Of a stretch of DNA of 64,000 nt, positions 50,834 through 63,820 are shown in pieces. Origin of the DNA: Albula goreensis. Its lineage: Eukaryota > Chordata > Actinopteri > Albuliformes > Albulidae. The stretch lies in the NCBI GenBank assembly GCA_022829145.1, contig CM040764.1, forward strand, positions 18,782,237 to 18,846,236. The letters are read 5' to 3'. How positions within the stretch are numbered: position 1 is the stretch's first letter; each line of letters begins with the position of its first letter. The translations under genes and the position numbers were made by a program. The notes beneath the pieces are model-generated. The model ran no database searches and had not been told where the DNA came from. It saw nothing but the letters and a program-made list of their open reading frames with translations.

Positions 50834-53800
50834 GTAAGAAAGGGGAAGAAAATTAGGGGGACGTTCGATTTAAATCTGGCGACCGTGGTTCTTCAATCAC
50901 TTCAGTGTATCTGGTCATTTAAACGGGAATTAACATAGGCTGATTATCACTCAAGTAATCCGGCAGTTAGATGAAAGGAATGAATTTCTTAAGTAAGAAA
51001 CTAAGAGAAGGTACGGACAGAACGTCACAACGGTTAAACTGTATCCATTACAACAGGGTTTTCCCTGAATTGATTGGGCTCTATCCCCCATCTTCCCCTT
51101 TAAACAGTCTGTCATTCATAGCTATTTTTCTACTTTCACTGGAAAAAATGAAGCGTTTGGATCTGAATACACTATATATGACATTGACAGCAGTTATATT
51201 GCTAGATAAGTCCACTGCTGGACATGGAATTCGTTAAGGAGCTCATCTTCACACAGATATATGAGACATGACAGCATGGGGTTGGAGCTGTGGAACCTTC
51301 CACATCCAGCTTGTAATAGCACGCAGTGAAACAGTGCCCTACCCCGCAGGAGCGCGCCGCAGAAAGCAGCGCATACCCACAGGTGATCCTCATTAGGCCG
51401 CGGCTCGGTAATTAATTCATACAGGCTTGTGTAGCCTACATAATTTATTTTTTGTAATCCTTAAACCGTGGGGGCAAACGTATATAGTTTCACACAGTCC
51501 CTGGAGTTCGTGAAGTTTATCGTACAAAGAAAGATAACTCGCCACATAAGTGAGGGGACACGCTAGAAATTCATTGAACAGCTGTTTTCAAAAATGAACA
51601 CAGCAACCAAAGGTTTGGTTCTTGTTTCTTCAGTGGTAAAGGTACTGGCCTGAAGCAAGGGAATGTGCTTGCACACATTTCTTAATTTTTCATTCTGCAA
51701 TGTTCAGGGTGACCTCATTTTATTTCCAAAGCAATGAAATGGCCAGCAATTCATTCCCAAGTTATAGCTTGCAATGTGGTGTAAGCAGTGTGTGGACATG
51801 GTCGTGCATTTAGCAGTGCTTTTTTATGGCCTTGCACTACAGTTTTCACTTTTCTTTCATTCATTCATTAAACTGTTTCTCAGGAGGGGTGAAAGTGGTA
51901 ATATATTACATTAAGGGACTCTTGTATACCCAATGTTTCTCCTGCAGGTGACAGATGGTAGCCTGCTCTTAATTTGTTTTTTGGATGACAAACAAAGAAA
52001 AAATGAGATGTAATTATGTACAAAAATATTTGATATTAAGTTGTGTCAGTGTCATCGTAAACTATTTCCAGCACAGGGGCCTTCACAAGACATACTTTTA
52101 TTTATTAGACTTCAAGTTAAAATTGATCCACATCTCATAACTAGTGAGCTGTCATTTTGAGTCCCTGGTATATTGATACTGTTGTGTAAGTAAGCGAATT
52201 CTCCCTCTCTTTTCAGCTCTGCTCATGTGTGCAGTGTTGTTCTGGCACAAAATGGTTTCTGCATTATCACCCAGGTGATGGCTGCATATTAGTGGTGGTT
52301 GAAGTGAGTCACGCGCCTTTTATCATCATGACGGGACCAAACACCACTTGTGCTGGTGGCAGTATTACCAATCAACTGACATTTTAAAACTTAAACAATC
52401 ATTACTTGTGGTCTGTTTGTTCCAGAGACTTCTCACTAATGTCAATAGATCAATGTCCACGCTGTCTTATCAAGACTTCAGCCTTAGAGCACTACTCCAG
52501 TCAAAACACATGGTGGTGCTATGGAGCTCGAAATATGAAGAAAATGTAGTAAAATTCTCAGAAAATTCACTGTTCCTTTGTAGAGATTTCAAACCTGCTT
52601 CAGCTTTGCCTTCATTGTGAATACATATGTGCCTTATTGGTCGCTGACATCTGGAATTGGTAACAGAGAGCCAATGAAAATGAAGCATTGCTTTGCTTTA
52701 CAAAAACCTCTTGACATAGTTTGACATATCATAAATGCACAAAAATGAATGAACAGTGTAGAAGAACCTACCTGCAGAAGATCATTGTCGTCAAGAAGGT
52801 GGTATAACAATAACATTCTGGTACCTTCTAAATGGGTACCTTGTTGCATTTTCCTCAGAAGCATGGCATGAACTCAGTGAGTTTGGGAACAAAATTATCA
52901 TGCTGTATTCCTCCAGACTGTCAGCATATTCAGCATATTCATATTCATGGGGATGGACGGATCTCATACCTGCCTCTCACAGGCATGCAGTAGCATTGCA
53001 TTAGTATGTGATTACGTTATGTGGGAAACAACCCCCCGGTAATGCTAAGCGTGAGCACATCCTGTACTTAACGCAATCTCCACCATCTCCACATCAAGAG
53101 ATGAAATATAAATGAGGGGAGTTTTGTCTGTTTACTGTGAATGGGATCATAGTGAAGTAAACACTGAAGACGTTTTGCTATGTTACATTATGTATATGTG
53201 TTTGCTTTCACCTCACCGCCTAACACACACACACACACTTCTCTACCCGCCATCTTCATCACTACTAAACATTCCTTATACATTTTAATGCCTGACCCAC
53301 ATTCTCTTCCCTGCTGAAGAGCTCCTGAGCGCAGGAGGCACAACGTTGCCTCACAAAAAAGGCTTCTGCTTATAAAAAAAGGACTGAGCCTGTGAAAAGC
53401 AGGTACTGGGCTGTCACTCTGTTTTTCCCCACCGATGCGGGACAGCGTAAACAACAGCAACACGTGAAAGGGCAGAAAAGCACTTTCTCTCTGAGACGGA
53501 CACTGCAGGTGTATGCTGCGCTTGCTTGGAGATGCAGTGAGTCTGTTTGGGCTGTAGCAGTGCACCTATAGACACCATTGTCCATTAAAGCGCCAATGTG
53601 TTCACCTGCCCGCACCCTGGCTTTTGTGATCATGCGATCTTCAGTATGAGGGGCTTGTTCCAGATGCCTTCCACAGCTTTAATAACAGATTAGCTGTGGG
53701 GGGGGGTCAGAAGGCACAGGTGCCGATATGACCTCACTGGCTACATTACCCAACGACAACCGAATGGTGACTAATATCTGCCCTGGAGACACATATAATT

Positions 53801-54961
53801 GTCCCTATAGAGTATATCTTAGGCTTTAGGAATCCAGCCTGCACATCTTCATCATGTAACAAACTGCTCCAGTCCTTTCCCCTGGAACACACTGATTCAC
53901 CTGTGGAGAACAGGCCAGTGGTTACCTCTAACACTGGTTTGATGGGAGGAGTTTTCATTCTGCTCACAGGAGAACACTCTGTGCAAGAGAACACTGTAGT
54001 CCACACTTGGGAGAACGTTGTAATCACACAAAATAATGCACCTATCAGCTGCCAGGATGCTGTGGTCACATGGGAGAATGTTCTAATCTGCTTGCAGGCC
54101 TCATCCTAGTCCTTCTGGTCCTTTCTCTGAACCCGAGGGCCCAGAGCCAGACCTGACACCCGATGATCAATTTCACGAGAACAGACCAGCATTTTAGCAT
54201 CATTCAGGACTGAGTGCTTCACCTTTCCCCATGCTGTCCCCACTGGTCCTCTCGATGGGCCAGCGCTGGTTACCTTCGGATCGATTTTTACTTTTTGTCC
54301 AAGGTTATGCTTTCCTTTTTGAACCGCAGATAAAGACGAAAGTAATTACCGCTAAAGATCTCCGGCCAAGTATTAGACTTTGTGATTTTTTTTTTCCAAG
54401 GAGTTCTTTCTGTATTTTTCATTATGTTGTAGAACACAGAGCTTTCCCCTCTTATCGTCTGTCCAAATGTTTGTCTTTTTATCGCAAAAAAGAGCAAACT
54501 GAAAGCTTGATTAGACAAATGTGTAACTGCACTGCTGTTTTGTTTTCTGCTCTCCTATATTTACTTCCTAGTTTGCATTGTGGGCACCCACTGTGCCCAC
54601 CCCAATGTAGTGCATATCATTGGTATATGAAAGTGTCCTCTGTATTTCCAGTTGTGAGAGCTCCCAGGTCATCCTCAAGACTCTAAAAGTGGAATTAGAG
54701 CAGATTATGACCTATAATTACTCCCTTGCTTCCTAAATAATACCCCCTATTACTGACGCTAGTCCCTACAGAAATCCAGTCCAGGATGGGGTGGGAGACT
54801 TTCAGCCCGAGAGAACCAGAACCCCGAATTCAATTCCCGTACCCCCCAAAGACTGTGCCTTGCCTTACAGAACCAGAACCAGGGCAAGCAGCCATTTTCT
54901 GCATCATTTACCGCACTGTTCGGCGCGCAGAGCTCAGTGGTCTCTTAAATTGGTTGAACTT

Positions 54962-55376
54962 GTTTCTGGTATGAAATGTAAAAGTTACGCGGAAAGACTT
55001 TGGGAGGCCTAGTCTATTCAGGCTTAGCAAAAGGAGATTAAGAGGAGGGGGATTTAATTGATGTTTGTAAATTCATAAAAGTGTTTAACAAGGTGAATTA
55101 CAAAAGAATTTCCTGGTTCAGTTCTGTCAGCGGGGCAAGGGTATTAGTTAAAGGTAAATTCAGAACTGATATCGGAAAGTGTTTTTTTTTTTTCCAAAGA
55201 CTTGCCCGTGTATGGAACAGCTTGGCCAGGTCATGCAGTAGAAAGAGAGAGACCCTTGGAGTATTGATGTCTTGGCTTGGTGCAATGCTGGATTTCTCAA
55301 TAGACTGTCAGTAAAAGATGAGCCTAGTTGGACTGAATGGCCTGTTCTCATCATTATTTATTCTTATGTTCTGGGG
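54962..55376 (+). mobile_element. LINE 3'-end fragment (CR1/L2-like), degraded
   Basis: In broken frames one can read the C-terminal tail typical of fish non-LTR retrotransposon polyproteins: AERLWEA, then KEIKRRG, then KVFFFFQRLARVWNSLA and RKRETLGVL. The nucleotide end GGACTGAATGGCCTGTTCTC with TTCTTATGTTCT is the usual 3' tail of these elements. Stops and frame shifts make it a dead 5'-truncated copy. Confidence 0.75.
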
Positions 55377-57593
55377 GAAAAAAACACTGTGTCAGAAAAC
55401 AGTAACACTGCCAGGAATCCTCTGCTCAAGGTTAGGGACAGGCCTCAGAGCGGCTGGATCAACTCCGGGCCGCTTCAGCTTTCAGTACCCTGGTGTGTCA
55501 TTATTTGGCCTGTTTTTCCACCATAGCAAATATTGGCAAAAATCACAGAGCAGTCATTTTACAAAAATAATAGAAACTGGGGGGCTGGGGGCTGGGGGGG
55601 GGGGGTGAGGAGGAAAAGTTCTGGTGATTTTATGTTTTTGCATTTTTTCCCCACCTAAAGTGAACTGCAGTTCTTCCGGCCTTTCACAGTGACTTTCCCC
55701 CAGAGTCTGCAGGCAGAAGCTGGACATGAGATTCCTCTGCTTTGTGTGCCATCTAGCCCTCGCTTTTTCCCCTTTGCAGATGTGACACCAGTCTATCGTT
55801 AGTGAGACACTCGGTCGATATACGATTACCTCACAAAATTTTGTCGCAGAGGCTGGTTGTGATTAGGCTGATTTTAATCCACTGAAACGCTTTTCTTCTC
55901 TGGCCAGGCTGTGTCGGTTTTTGCCTTGCCAGTATGGACCCCTGGCTTTGGTACTGGTGCAGCTGGGATATAAAAGCCAGTACCCACAGCTGCACCAAAT
56001 GTATGAGATTATGCTGCATGCCTCACCCTCATTGCTGTGGTATATAACTTCAGTAACATACACAGCTGTAGAAATGGACTTTTAACATTGTAATTAGCTG
56101 TCTTGCTGTAAGAAACAATTACATTAATGTCTGTTAAGGTTACATTTACCTTACTTTAGTAATAGGAAGGTAGGTAGGCTTCTTGTTAAAGGATTGTGCA
56201 GCTCATACACCACTGAGATGTGCAGTTGTGTGAAAATGAACCACTTCATGGTGGTTAGTTGTTCCCTTGTCTTTGCCTCAGGATCACATGGCCTCACATT
56301 TATTTTAGTGCAACAGCATAGCCTGTCATTTGTTTCTCATGTAACATATCGTATTATCTTAATAACTGTATTAACTTACAGCTGTCCTGCAGATGTCCAG
56401 CCGTCTGAAACACACATTTCTACTGAGTGAAGCTCTGCTGAATGCATTTTGACTCTTACATGGCTCTGAATTAGCTCACCAACCTTTCTGGTCTCATAAG
56501 CGAAGCGAGGCAAACTGCTTTGGGCAGTTATTGAGCATGTCAGCTCAGCTGTCTTCAGTTTGTCTCGGTGGAATGTCATTGTGGTTAGACTAAATACAAG
56601 TGCATCGGTGTCAATCCCCTCTGTCTGATAAATTACTGCAGTCTGCAGGGGATTTTAAAGGAGGTAGTGACTTTCTCTAGGGCCAGGAGCTGAACACTGG
56701 CCTCCTGCAGCATGGTTACTTTACAGAGTTGCTATTATACCTGGTCTCTGCTGTTGACTTTAACCTGGGATGGGCCATATTTCAATTAAGATCAGTACCC
56801 TACTCATGACATAGAGTATATGGAGAAAAATAAGAATGAATCTTGGAAAAACACTCACCTGGTATTCTATGCAGGTTTAAAAAGGGAGCGCCAGAGGTAT
56901 CAAAATATAAGTGATAGCAGAACAGTAGCCTGTCATAGACCTACCCCAGAGGGAGCAAAGAGAGCATACCCAGCACTGAATTCCAAAGCATAGACAAGTA
57001 TCAGAATCTAAACCATTACAAATCTCATGACCTTCCCTTCTACGGTGTAAGAAAAAGCATAGTAATCCTTCTCCAGGCCTGAAATAGAAAAAGCACAACC
57101 CCCCCTCCCCATCTCTCCACATACCCCCTGTAGTACAGTGCCTTACACTTACTTGAAATTAATTTTTATGCATGCATTTTCAATGTAATATAGTGTCTCA
57201 CCTCTTCTTTTTTTATGGTTTATACCAATGTCCCTCCTGCAAAACTACCCATTCCTTCAGTAGTAAATGCAGTTTCTCTACATTAAAAAGGCACTCTTCA
57301 GGACTATTTTCTAACAAATTAAATGTACTTTTGGCCAACTGTGACTGTGAAAATAGAAATTATGAACACATAGGTCACTTTGCAAGTTGGCCAGGGGTAT
57401 AAACTATACAAAAAGATGCATGAAACCCATACCACATTTGAAATAAATTAAGAAAAACACTATATACGAATACACATAAATTAAATACTTCTTATCCTTG
57501 ACTTCATCAATACCACCTCCAGTCCCTCCCAGTCTGACAGGCAGCATGATAAGAAACCACATTTTCCATATGAGTCATGCTGCCCAGCACAAC

Positions 57594-57720
57594 CAAGGCT
57601 CCCCAAACTTGGTGCTTTGTGAATGCTGGGTTTTTGTTCCAGCTCAGATCGCTGTTTCAGCATTTAATGAACTGCTAATTGAGCTGTAGTTGGTGAAGGA
57701 GCCCGGATTACATGGGCCTA
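57594..57720. mobile_element. Short dispersed repeat (palindromic type)
   Basis: GGCTCCCCAAACTTGGTGCT, GGGTTTTTGTTCCAGCTCAG and GAACTGCTAATTGAGC recall the same class of teleost short elements as at 44969. Weakly supported; the right part overlaps a possible conserved element. Confidence 0.35.
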
Positions 57721-59903
57721 ATTGATAGGCTGATGAATTGCTTGATTAATCTTGTGATTGACAGACAAAATCTCCCCCCGTGGGAAATTGAGGCTTATGA
57801 AAACAAACGGGGAAAGAGCTAAACCTGCATTCTGGGCGAAAATAAATAAATAATGGGAGCACACAAATACACAATATCGGTTACCTAAAGTGATTCTGGG
57901 ACTGGATGGAATGAAAACCTGTATACGCTGGGGATCACATGATCGAGTTTCGAAAACCCTGCAGTGCCACATGCCCAATCTTGGATAGATATTTATTGAA
58001 TATTCTTTGTGAGAAGTAACTGTTACTCCAAAATAATGAAATACCACTTGTAAACAAGAAAGTACGCCTTTTTCATGACTATTCCAGTGCAGATTTTTAA
58101 AATATTTATCAAGTGGTTACACATTGCAGAACTGCAAACTGATTTTTTTGCTTAATTGCTATCCAAAATTCAAAGGTTTGAACTTGTCCTTGTTAACTTT
58201 TCTGTTCCTCATTTGAGATTCTCCTCAGCCATCATGTTATAAAAGTGCCCATTAATTGGTTGGAAACCAAAGCTGATATGTTTTGCAAATAATTAATATT
58301 TCATTGGATTCAAATAATATCAATTTTCTGAGATTTGTTAAGGGGGCCAACATGTAGCACACACAAACACACACAGACCTTTTGTTTTTGAGTCCTGTGC
58401 TCTTTCAGTCAAGCGGTGAAATAGGTGAAATAGGTGGTCTGCCTGATCGTAGAAGAGGGGTAGTGAGTTTGCTTAGGTCCTTTGCTTAGAGAGGAAGGAG
58501 TATGGATTATGAGCAAGAGAATCACCTCACTGTGTTAAAAAATAAAAACATTAAAAGTGCCCTGAATATCTGTGCAATGTATACATTTTTTATGTGATTT
58601 GCATTTGTCATCCATCTTTTAAAAAGCCTAAATGAACTATACCAACAATGGAGAGTAAAGAACACAACCCTTGGCCTGTGGAGGTGGCCTGGAGAATGGG
58701 CTGGCATGAACACAAGCGTGGCATCCAGCAGCTGGGGTGAGACCACCCTCCTTGAGTGGATTTTGGAGGTTTGTGTGACCCTGTGTTTGTTTTTGTGCAC
58801 ACTCCCTGTACTCCCTGTGCCCTGGCTGTTAGTAGACCCCAGCCCTTTGTGGGTACCATTAGCTCACTCTCCTGGGTCTCAACAGCGTTTGAGACACGTT
58901 GAGATAATATTTGTTTTGCGGGAATCGCATTTGGATGTCAAAGCAAATATTTACTTTCGTTGAGAATATTTATTTATTGAATACTTCGTCTGTTTGGAAG
59001 ACTTGGTATTCATGAATAAGATTTCAAATACAATTATTTTTGGCGTAGGTGTGATACGCCCTGCCTGAAGGCTCCCTGCGCTCTGCTTCTTTTGTGGGGG
59101 GCCTGGCTGATCCCAACCAAAGGAGCAAGCAGTGCTGCCCCATACTGTGTTTGATTATGAGATGCAGACAGGAAGCTGCTTTTGTTTTGCGACTCAAAAA
59201 AACCATGTCTGAAAAACTCTGCAGATACCTGTAAAATTTGAAAACGCTGCTTTGGATCTCTAAATTTGTTTGTAAAAGTGACATGTTTCCCAACAAAGCG
59301 TGCTCTGCTTTCAAAGATATTTTTTTTATGGGTATTGCTGAAAATAACTGTTTCTTTTAAAATGGTTAGCAGTCTGCTGGAATGAATTTCACGTAAATTT
59401 TTAAGTATTTTAAATAATCCCTTTGACTGAGGCAGGTGACTTTACTGCTTGGAGAGGAACGGGCTGGAGGACAAGCCATATAGTGCAGTCTCTGAGATAA
59501 GAGGGGTGGAGAACATTCGCTCTGCTCTCTTCCTCCTCCTCTGTTCAGCATACCCATTTTTTTTGTCTTCCTGCTTAATATGATATATAATGATGTTATT
59601 TATAATTTCGACGTGTTTCAGGGAAAGCTTTGTGAGCGAGTTCGATGGTGTTTCTAAGTGTTGCAATACCGGAATACCTGAATAATTCAGTGGGCTCATT
59701 GCTGGTTGCTTGGGAAAGAGAGAGAGAGAGCAGAGCAACGTCAGGCACTTTTAATGCATGTGTGTGACAGCATGGGCATTTATTAAAGTCCATAATTCAT
59801 GCATCAGAACTCATAAGAAAAATATGGAGATGCCTTCACCATTTCAGCTGTTTAAAACATACACACACACAACCATATTTGCATATGTGCAGGTGCCGAT
59901 ACC

Positions 59904-59912
<9 letters not shown>

Positions 59913-59964
<52 letters not shown>
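59913..59964. repeat. (AC)n microsatellite
   Basis: About 26 AC units in a row. Confidence 0.96.
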
Positions 59965-59967
<3 letters not shown>

Positions 59968-60026
59968 CAGTCATACATTCATGCACATACACAATTCCCA
60001 TACGCAGTGTTGTGGTAGCTATATAT

Positions 60027-60240
60027 GTGGTCTGGTCCTCATACTGTGTGTAGGCTGCAGCAGGTTGCAAGTTAGACTGTGCTCAGGTTGGGGACAGGTG
60101 GTATTTAAATGGAGGTTAGATCATGTTGTGTTGTCGTTGCAATAGATGTGGTCAGGTCTTTAGACTGTGGATAGGCTGTAGCCTGTTGCAGGTTGTGTGC
60201 TTGGATGGAGGTTAGATCACGGCATGTTGTGGTTGGCTGT
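60027..60240. repeat. Imperfect tandem duplication, unit about 120 bp
   Basis: GTGGTCTGGTC, TAGGCTGCAGCAGGTTGCA and TGGAGGTTAGATCATG of the first unit recur from 60147 as GTGGTCAGGTC, TAGGCTGTAGCCTGTTGCA and TGGAGGTTAGATCACG. Confidence 0.7.
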
Positions 60241-62433
60241 GTTTGGGCTCTGCTGGTGCTATGCTGCTGGAGGCTGTAGCACTTCCATCATGCTGTTGAG
60301 TTTGACTGAAGAAATGGTCTCGCTGTGTGAAAGCATGATAAATAAGATATGACCAGGGTGAGTCACTCAGTGTAAGGGTGCCAGCTGAGCACTAAATAAT
60401 ATCAGCAGTAAATATTAACACCATAACCAAACACACACCAGCTATGTGCCTTGAGTAAATAATAATACCACAGCCACGACTGAATAACATCATAATTAAG
60501 AACAAACCAGTTATTTGCCTTAGAGAGTAAATAACACTTAAGCCAAGAACCTACCAGCTGGTAGAATGAAATCTATCTAATTGGTGCCCTGGAATTTCTT
60601 AGGGTTGAATCCGCTTACTGGGGAGGTTATTGTTTCATGCACCTGCCCTTCTCCCAGACTTTTACTTCCATATTTCCTTTAAGCAGAAATGGCAGTGCTG
60701 TATGATAATGCCTCTGAGCTTTGCTAATTATGGAAATTTCATAAGATTTCTTCACATCTGGTATTATATTGGTTTGCATTGTCTGCAGTGTCCCTAGTTA
60801 GGGTCACACTGCTGTGCCTTTGTGTCAAAATTGTCCTTTCTAATTGAGGCATTCTTTCCCTGCCTTCCTGACAGGAAATGGAAAAAGTCAGATCTGTCAG
60901 GCCTGTCTGTACAATATGAAGTTTGTTGTCATATGATTCCCCTCTGAGATGACCACAGAATGCCATTGTTTGGGTCATATGCCCTTCACTCTCTGCGATG
61001 GGAGAGCCAGTGAGGGGTTTGAAAGTAGAGGATTTTTCAGCTGCACATGTCAATCAAAATACATTCGCAGATGAAGGTCTTTCCAATGGGCATTTTGATT
61101 TTGAAATTACATTTAGGAAAATAGGTTCAGACTCCAGTGTACATTTTTTTTGGCTGGGCCACAGTGGGACAGTGGTCACATTTAAATAATTTGTTAGCTT
61201 GTTTACTGTTTAGTTAGTTATGTAAACCCACTGGCCATCAGGGCAAAACATGTATTCATAATATCTAGATAGCCATGTCCCAAAAAGGTGTGGTTATTGT
61301 TGTTATACATTTATTAGAGAAGAAGCAGCAAAGAATTTTCTGGCTCTGAGTAGCTGATTCCAATTGGAGTCATACCACAAGATGCTGATTGGTCAGACAT
61401 AGTAACAGATCGTTGGTTTATTTGTGAGGAACTTCCCTAAAGCTTGGAAGTGTGATACCACATCAGAAACTGTCATCTGTCAGGTCAGCGTTTGCTATAG
61501 CAAGATATTGATGCAGGCTTTGTGAATTTTTGGTGCCTGAGATTTTGGGCCAGAGATTGCCTTTAGATCCCAGGGATTTTTCAGGATGGTTTGGGACGGT
61601 GGCTGAAGTGCTTTTAAGATGGATGCGTGAGGGGACAGGGATAAGGGACAGAGATCTTTAAAGCCTGTGTAAAACGGTGGGATTAGAGGGCCTGACTCAG
61701 GTGTGACAGTAATGGGATTAGAGAATCCTTTGCCCTGTTCTACACCTTGCTGATCTGGATTAAGAGTAAAAAGAGCAGTGATAACGCCGAGCCGTCTGAT
61801 GTTGTGGGTCAGGTTGGCTCCCTGGTGTCAGCGCAAAGATGATCCCGGCACAGAGAAAAACAGTCACACACTTACTCATCACACATCATAAAACACACTA
61901 AACCATAACTGAGTGGTACGAAATGGACAGTGATAGGACCGTATTAATGTACAGTCGCAAGAACAGAAGAGTGGCAGTGTACACTTTGACAGTGAGTAGC
62001 GAGTATTATTGTCTCAAATTTGTACTAGTATATAGTGTGTGTGGTAGCTTACATGTTGGCATGTAGCTGTGTGGATGTTGCAAACTTGTGGTAGTCTGCA
62101 CATTAGTAGTGAGTGGTAGCATGCACACTGATAGCATGTATCAGTGTGCTTATTAGGAGTGTGTAGTGTGTATTGTAATGTCCACTTTAGGAGCATGTAG
62201 TAGCTTGCACGTTTGCACATTTGCACCGTTAGAAAGAATGCGTTGCATATAGATAACCTGATTTCAGGTTTGTTTAGATTTTTTTAAGCTGTAAGGAAAT
62301 TGAGAGGGAAAGTGGGGACGGGTCATCTCTGCAGCGCTGCCTGAGATTCAGGCCTGAATAAAGCAGAGGTAAAGCTGGAACCACCTGCCTCCCCTCAGCG
62401 GCTGAGCTGAGGTCTGTGCTCTCCCAGGAGAAT

Positions 62434-62451
62434 CACACACACACACACACA

Positions 62452-62485
<34 letters not shown>

Positions 62486-62662
62486 TCAATGAGTTTATAA
62501 GGTGCAGTGGTGCTGCTGTGTTTTAGCTCCTGGTTGGGGTGTGTGTGTGTGTACGTGTGTGTGTGAGAGAGAGTGTGTTTTTGTGTGTCTATGTGTTTCT
62601 CCATGTGTGTGTGCTTTTATGTTTGTGCATGTGTTTGCCTGCGTGTGTGTGTGTGTATGTGT
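62434..62662. repeat. (CA)n tract followed by degenerate (GT)n region
   Basis: (CA)n at 62434-62481 interrupted once by CT, then GT-rich sequence at 62538-62662. The two are complementary in an inverted sense. Confidence 0.85.
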
Positions 62663-63092
62663 GGGGGAAAAAGCCCCTGATTGGCCCGCCCACAGGGTTC
62701 CGCTTCTATTTTGGGGGTCTATCCTCTAAAAGACCCCTCCTACCCTGCAAGGCTTTGTGGCTCTTCAAAGAGCTCTCCCCCGCTCTACAGTGGGAGGAGG
62801 CTGGACTCGGGTTCGATCTTCAGAAAAAGTCCTAACAGGAACAGGGTGCCTTGGGGAGTTTGGTTTCTTCCTAGAGGAAGCCGCGGTCGTTCCCTCGATA
62901 GCTGGGAAGAAGGCGGGGGAAGTGGGGGTTGTGTCTGTCCCTCCCAAAGCCTGCCACCGTGGCAGCCTGCCCCTGGGACCTGAGGCCTGAGATGCAAGAG
63001 CTCCACTGCCGCGCTGAGCTTAAAGCACCAAACAGCCTCAGTCAGCACCAGTCCTTTCCATGTGCTCCCTCCATACACGTGACACTGCCCGT

Positions 63093-63198
63093 GTTCCCCC
63101 TCGCACGTCTGTCTGTCCATGTTCCCCCTCGCACGTCTGTCTGTCCATGTTCCCCCTCGCACGTCTGTCTGTCTGTGTTCCCCTTCGCATGTCTCTCG
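63093..63198. repeat. 28-bp tandem repeat, nearly four copies
   Basis: GTTCCCCCTCGCACGTCTGT plus CTGTCCAT is repeated at 63093, 63121 and 63149 with almost no change. A diverged partial copy starts at 63177. Confidence 0.9.
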
Positions 63199-63659
63199 TA
63201 CGTCTTCTGCCTTTCAAAACTGCCTGGTGTAGCTGGTAATACAGTTAAGTTTATTTCCAGTTTCCAGTCAGAGATTGATTATTTATTTATTTATTTATTT
63301 ATTTCTACACCACAGCCAGTTTTATCCAGTGTGGTGAAAAAGGGGGACAGGGTGAGTCGCACTATTTCACTCACAGCCGTACCCTGCAAACCCAAGGTGC
63401 CAGTCTTGCCATTTTTTAGAGCTTGTGTGATGGGCTCATGCTGTCATGTTTGGGGCCTGTCGGGGGGGGCAGGCAGCTAAAGCACCAGTTCTCCATGCAG
63501 TGAGGCACCATGTGACCCAGATTGATTCGTGGTCGTGTCGGCGCTGACTTTCGCCGGTTGGCGTGCTGGGAGATACATTGCATTGCTCAGGCAGGGAGGT
63601 GTTCTCCCTGCCCCCCCCACGGATATGGAGCCAGGCTTATTACTCAGAGGATGTATATT

Positions 63660-63820
63660 CTGTTCCCAGTTCAGTTATTGCCGTTTTACCCTTGTGCAAG
63701 GTACTTTACCTGAATTGCTTTAGTAAAATATCCAGCATTATAAATGGATAAGGTGCAAAAAAAAAAAAAAATAAATAAAAGTAAACCGTGTAAGTGGTTC
63801 TGGATGAAAGTGTCTGGAAA
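63660..63820 (+). mobile_element. Fish SINE 3' part
   Basis: TTGTGCAAGGTACTTTACCT, GAATTGCTTTAGTAAAATAT, CCAGCATTATAAATGGATAA, an A-rich run, and GTGTAAGTGGTTCTGGATGA match in order the body and tail of common L2-tailed teleost SINEs (consensus GTGTAAGTCGCTCTGGATAA). Confidence 0.75.

Noticed and set aside
54231-54686. 151-codon plus-strand open frame in ephrin-A intron 1
   Set aside because: No recognisable domain, no splice-consistent neighbours, and AT-rich composition like the surrounding intron.
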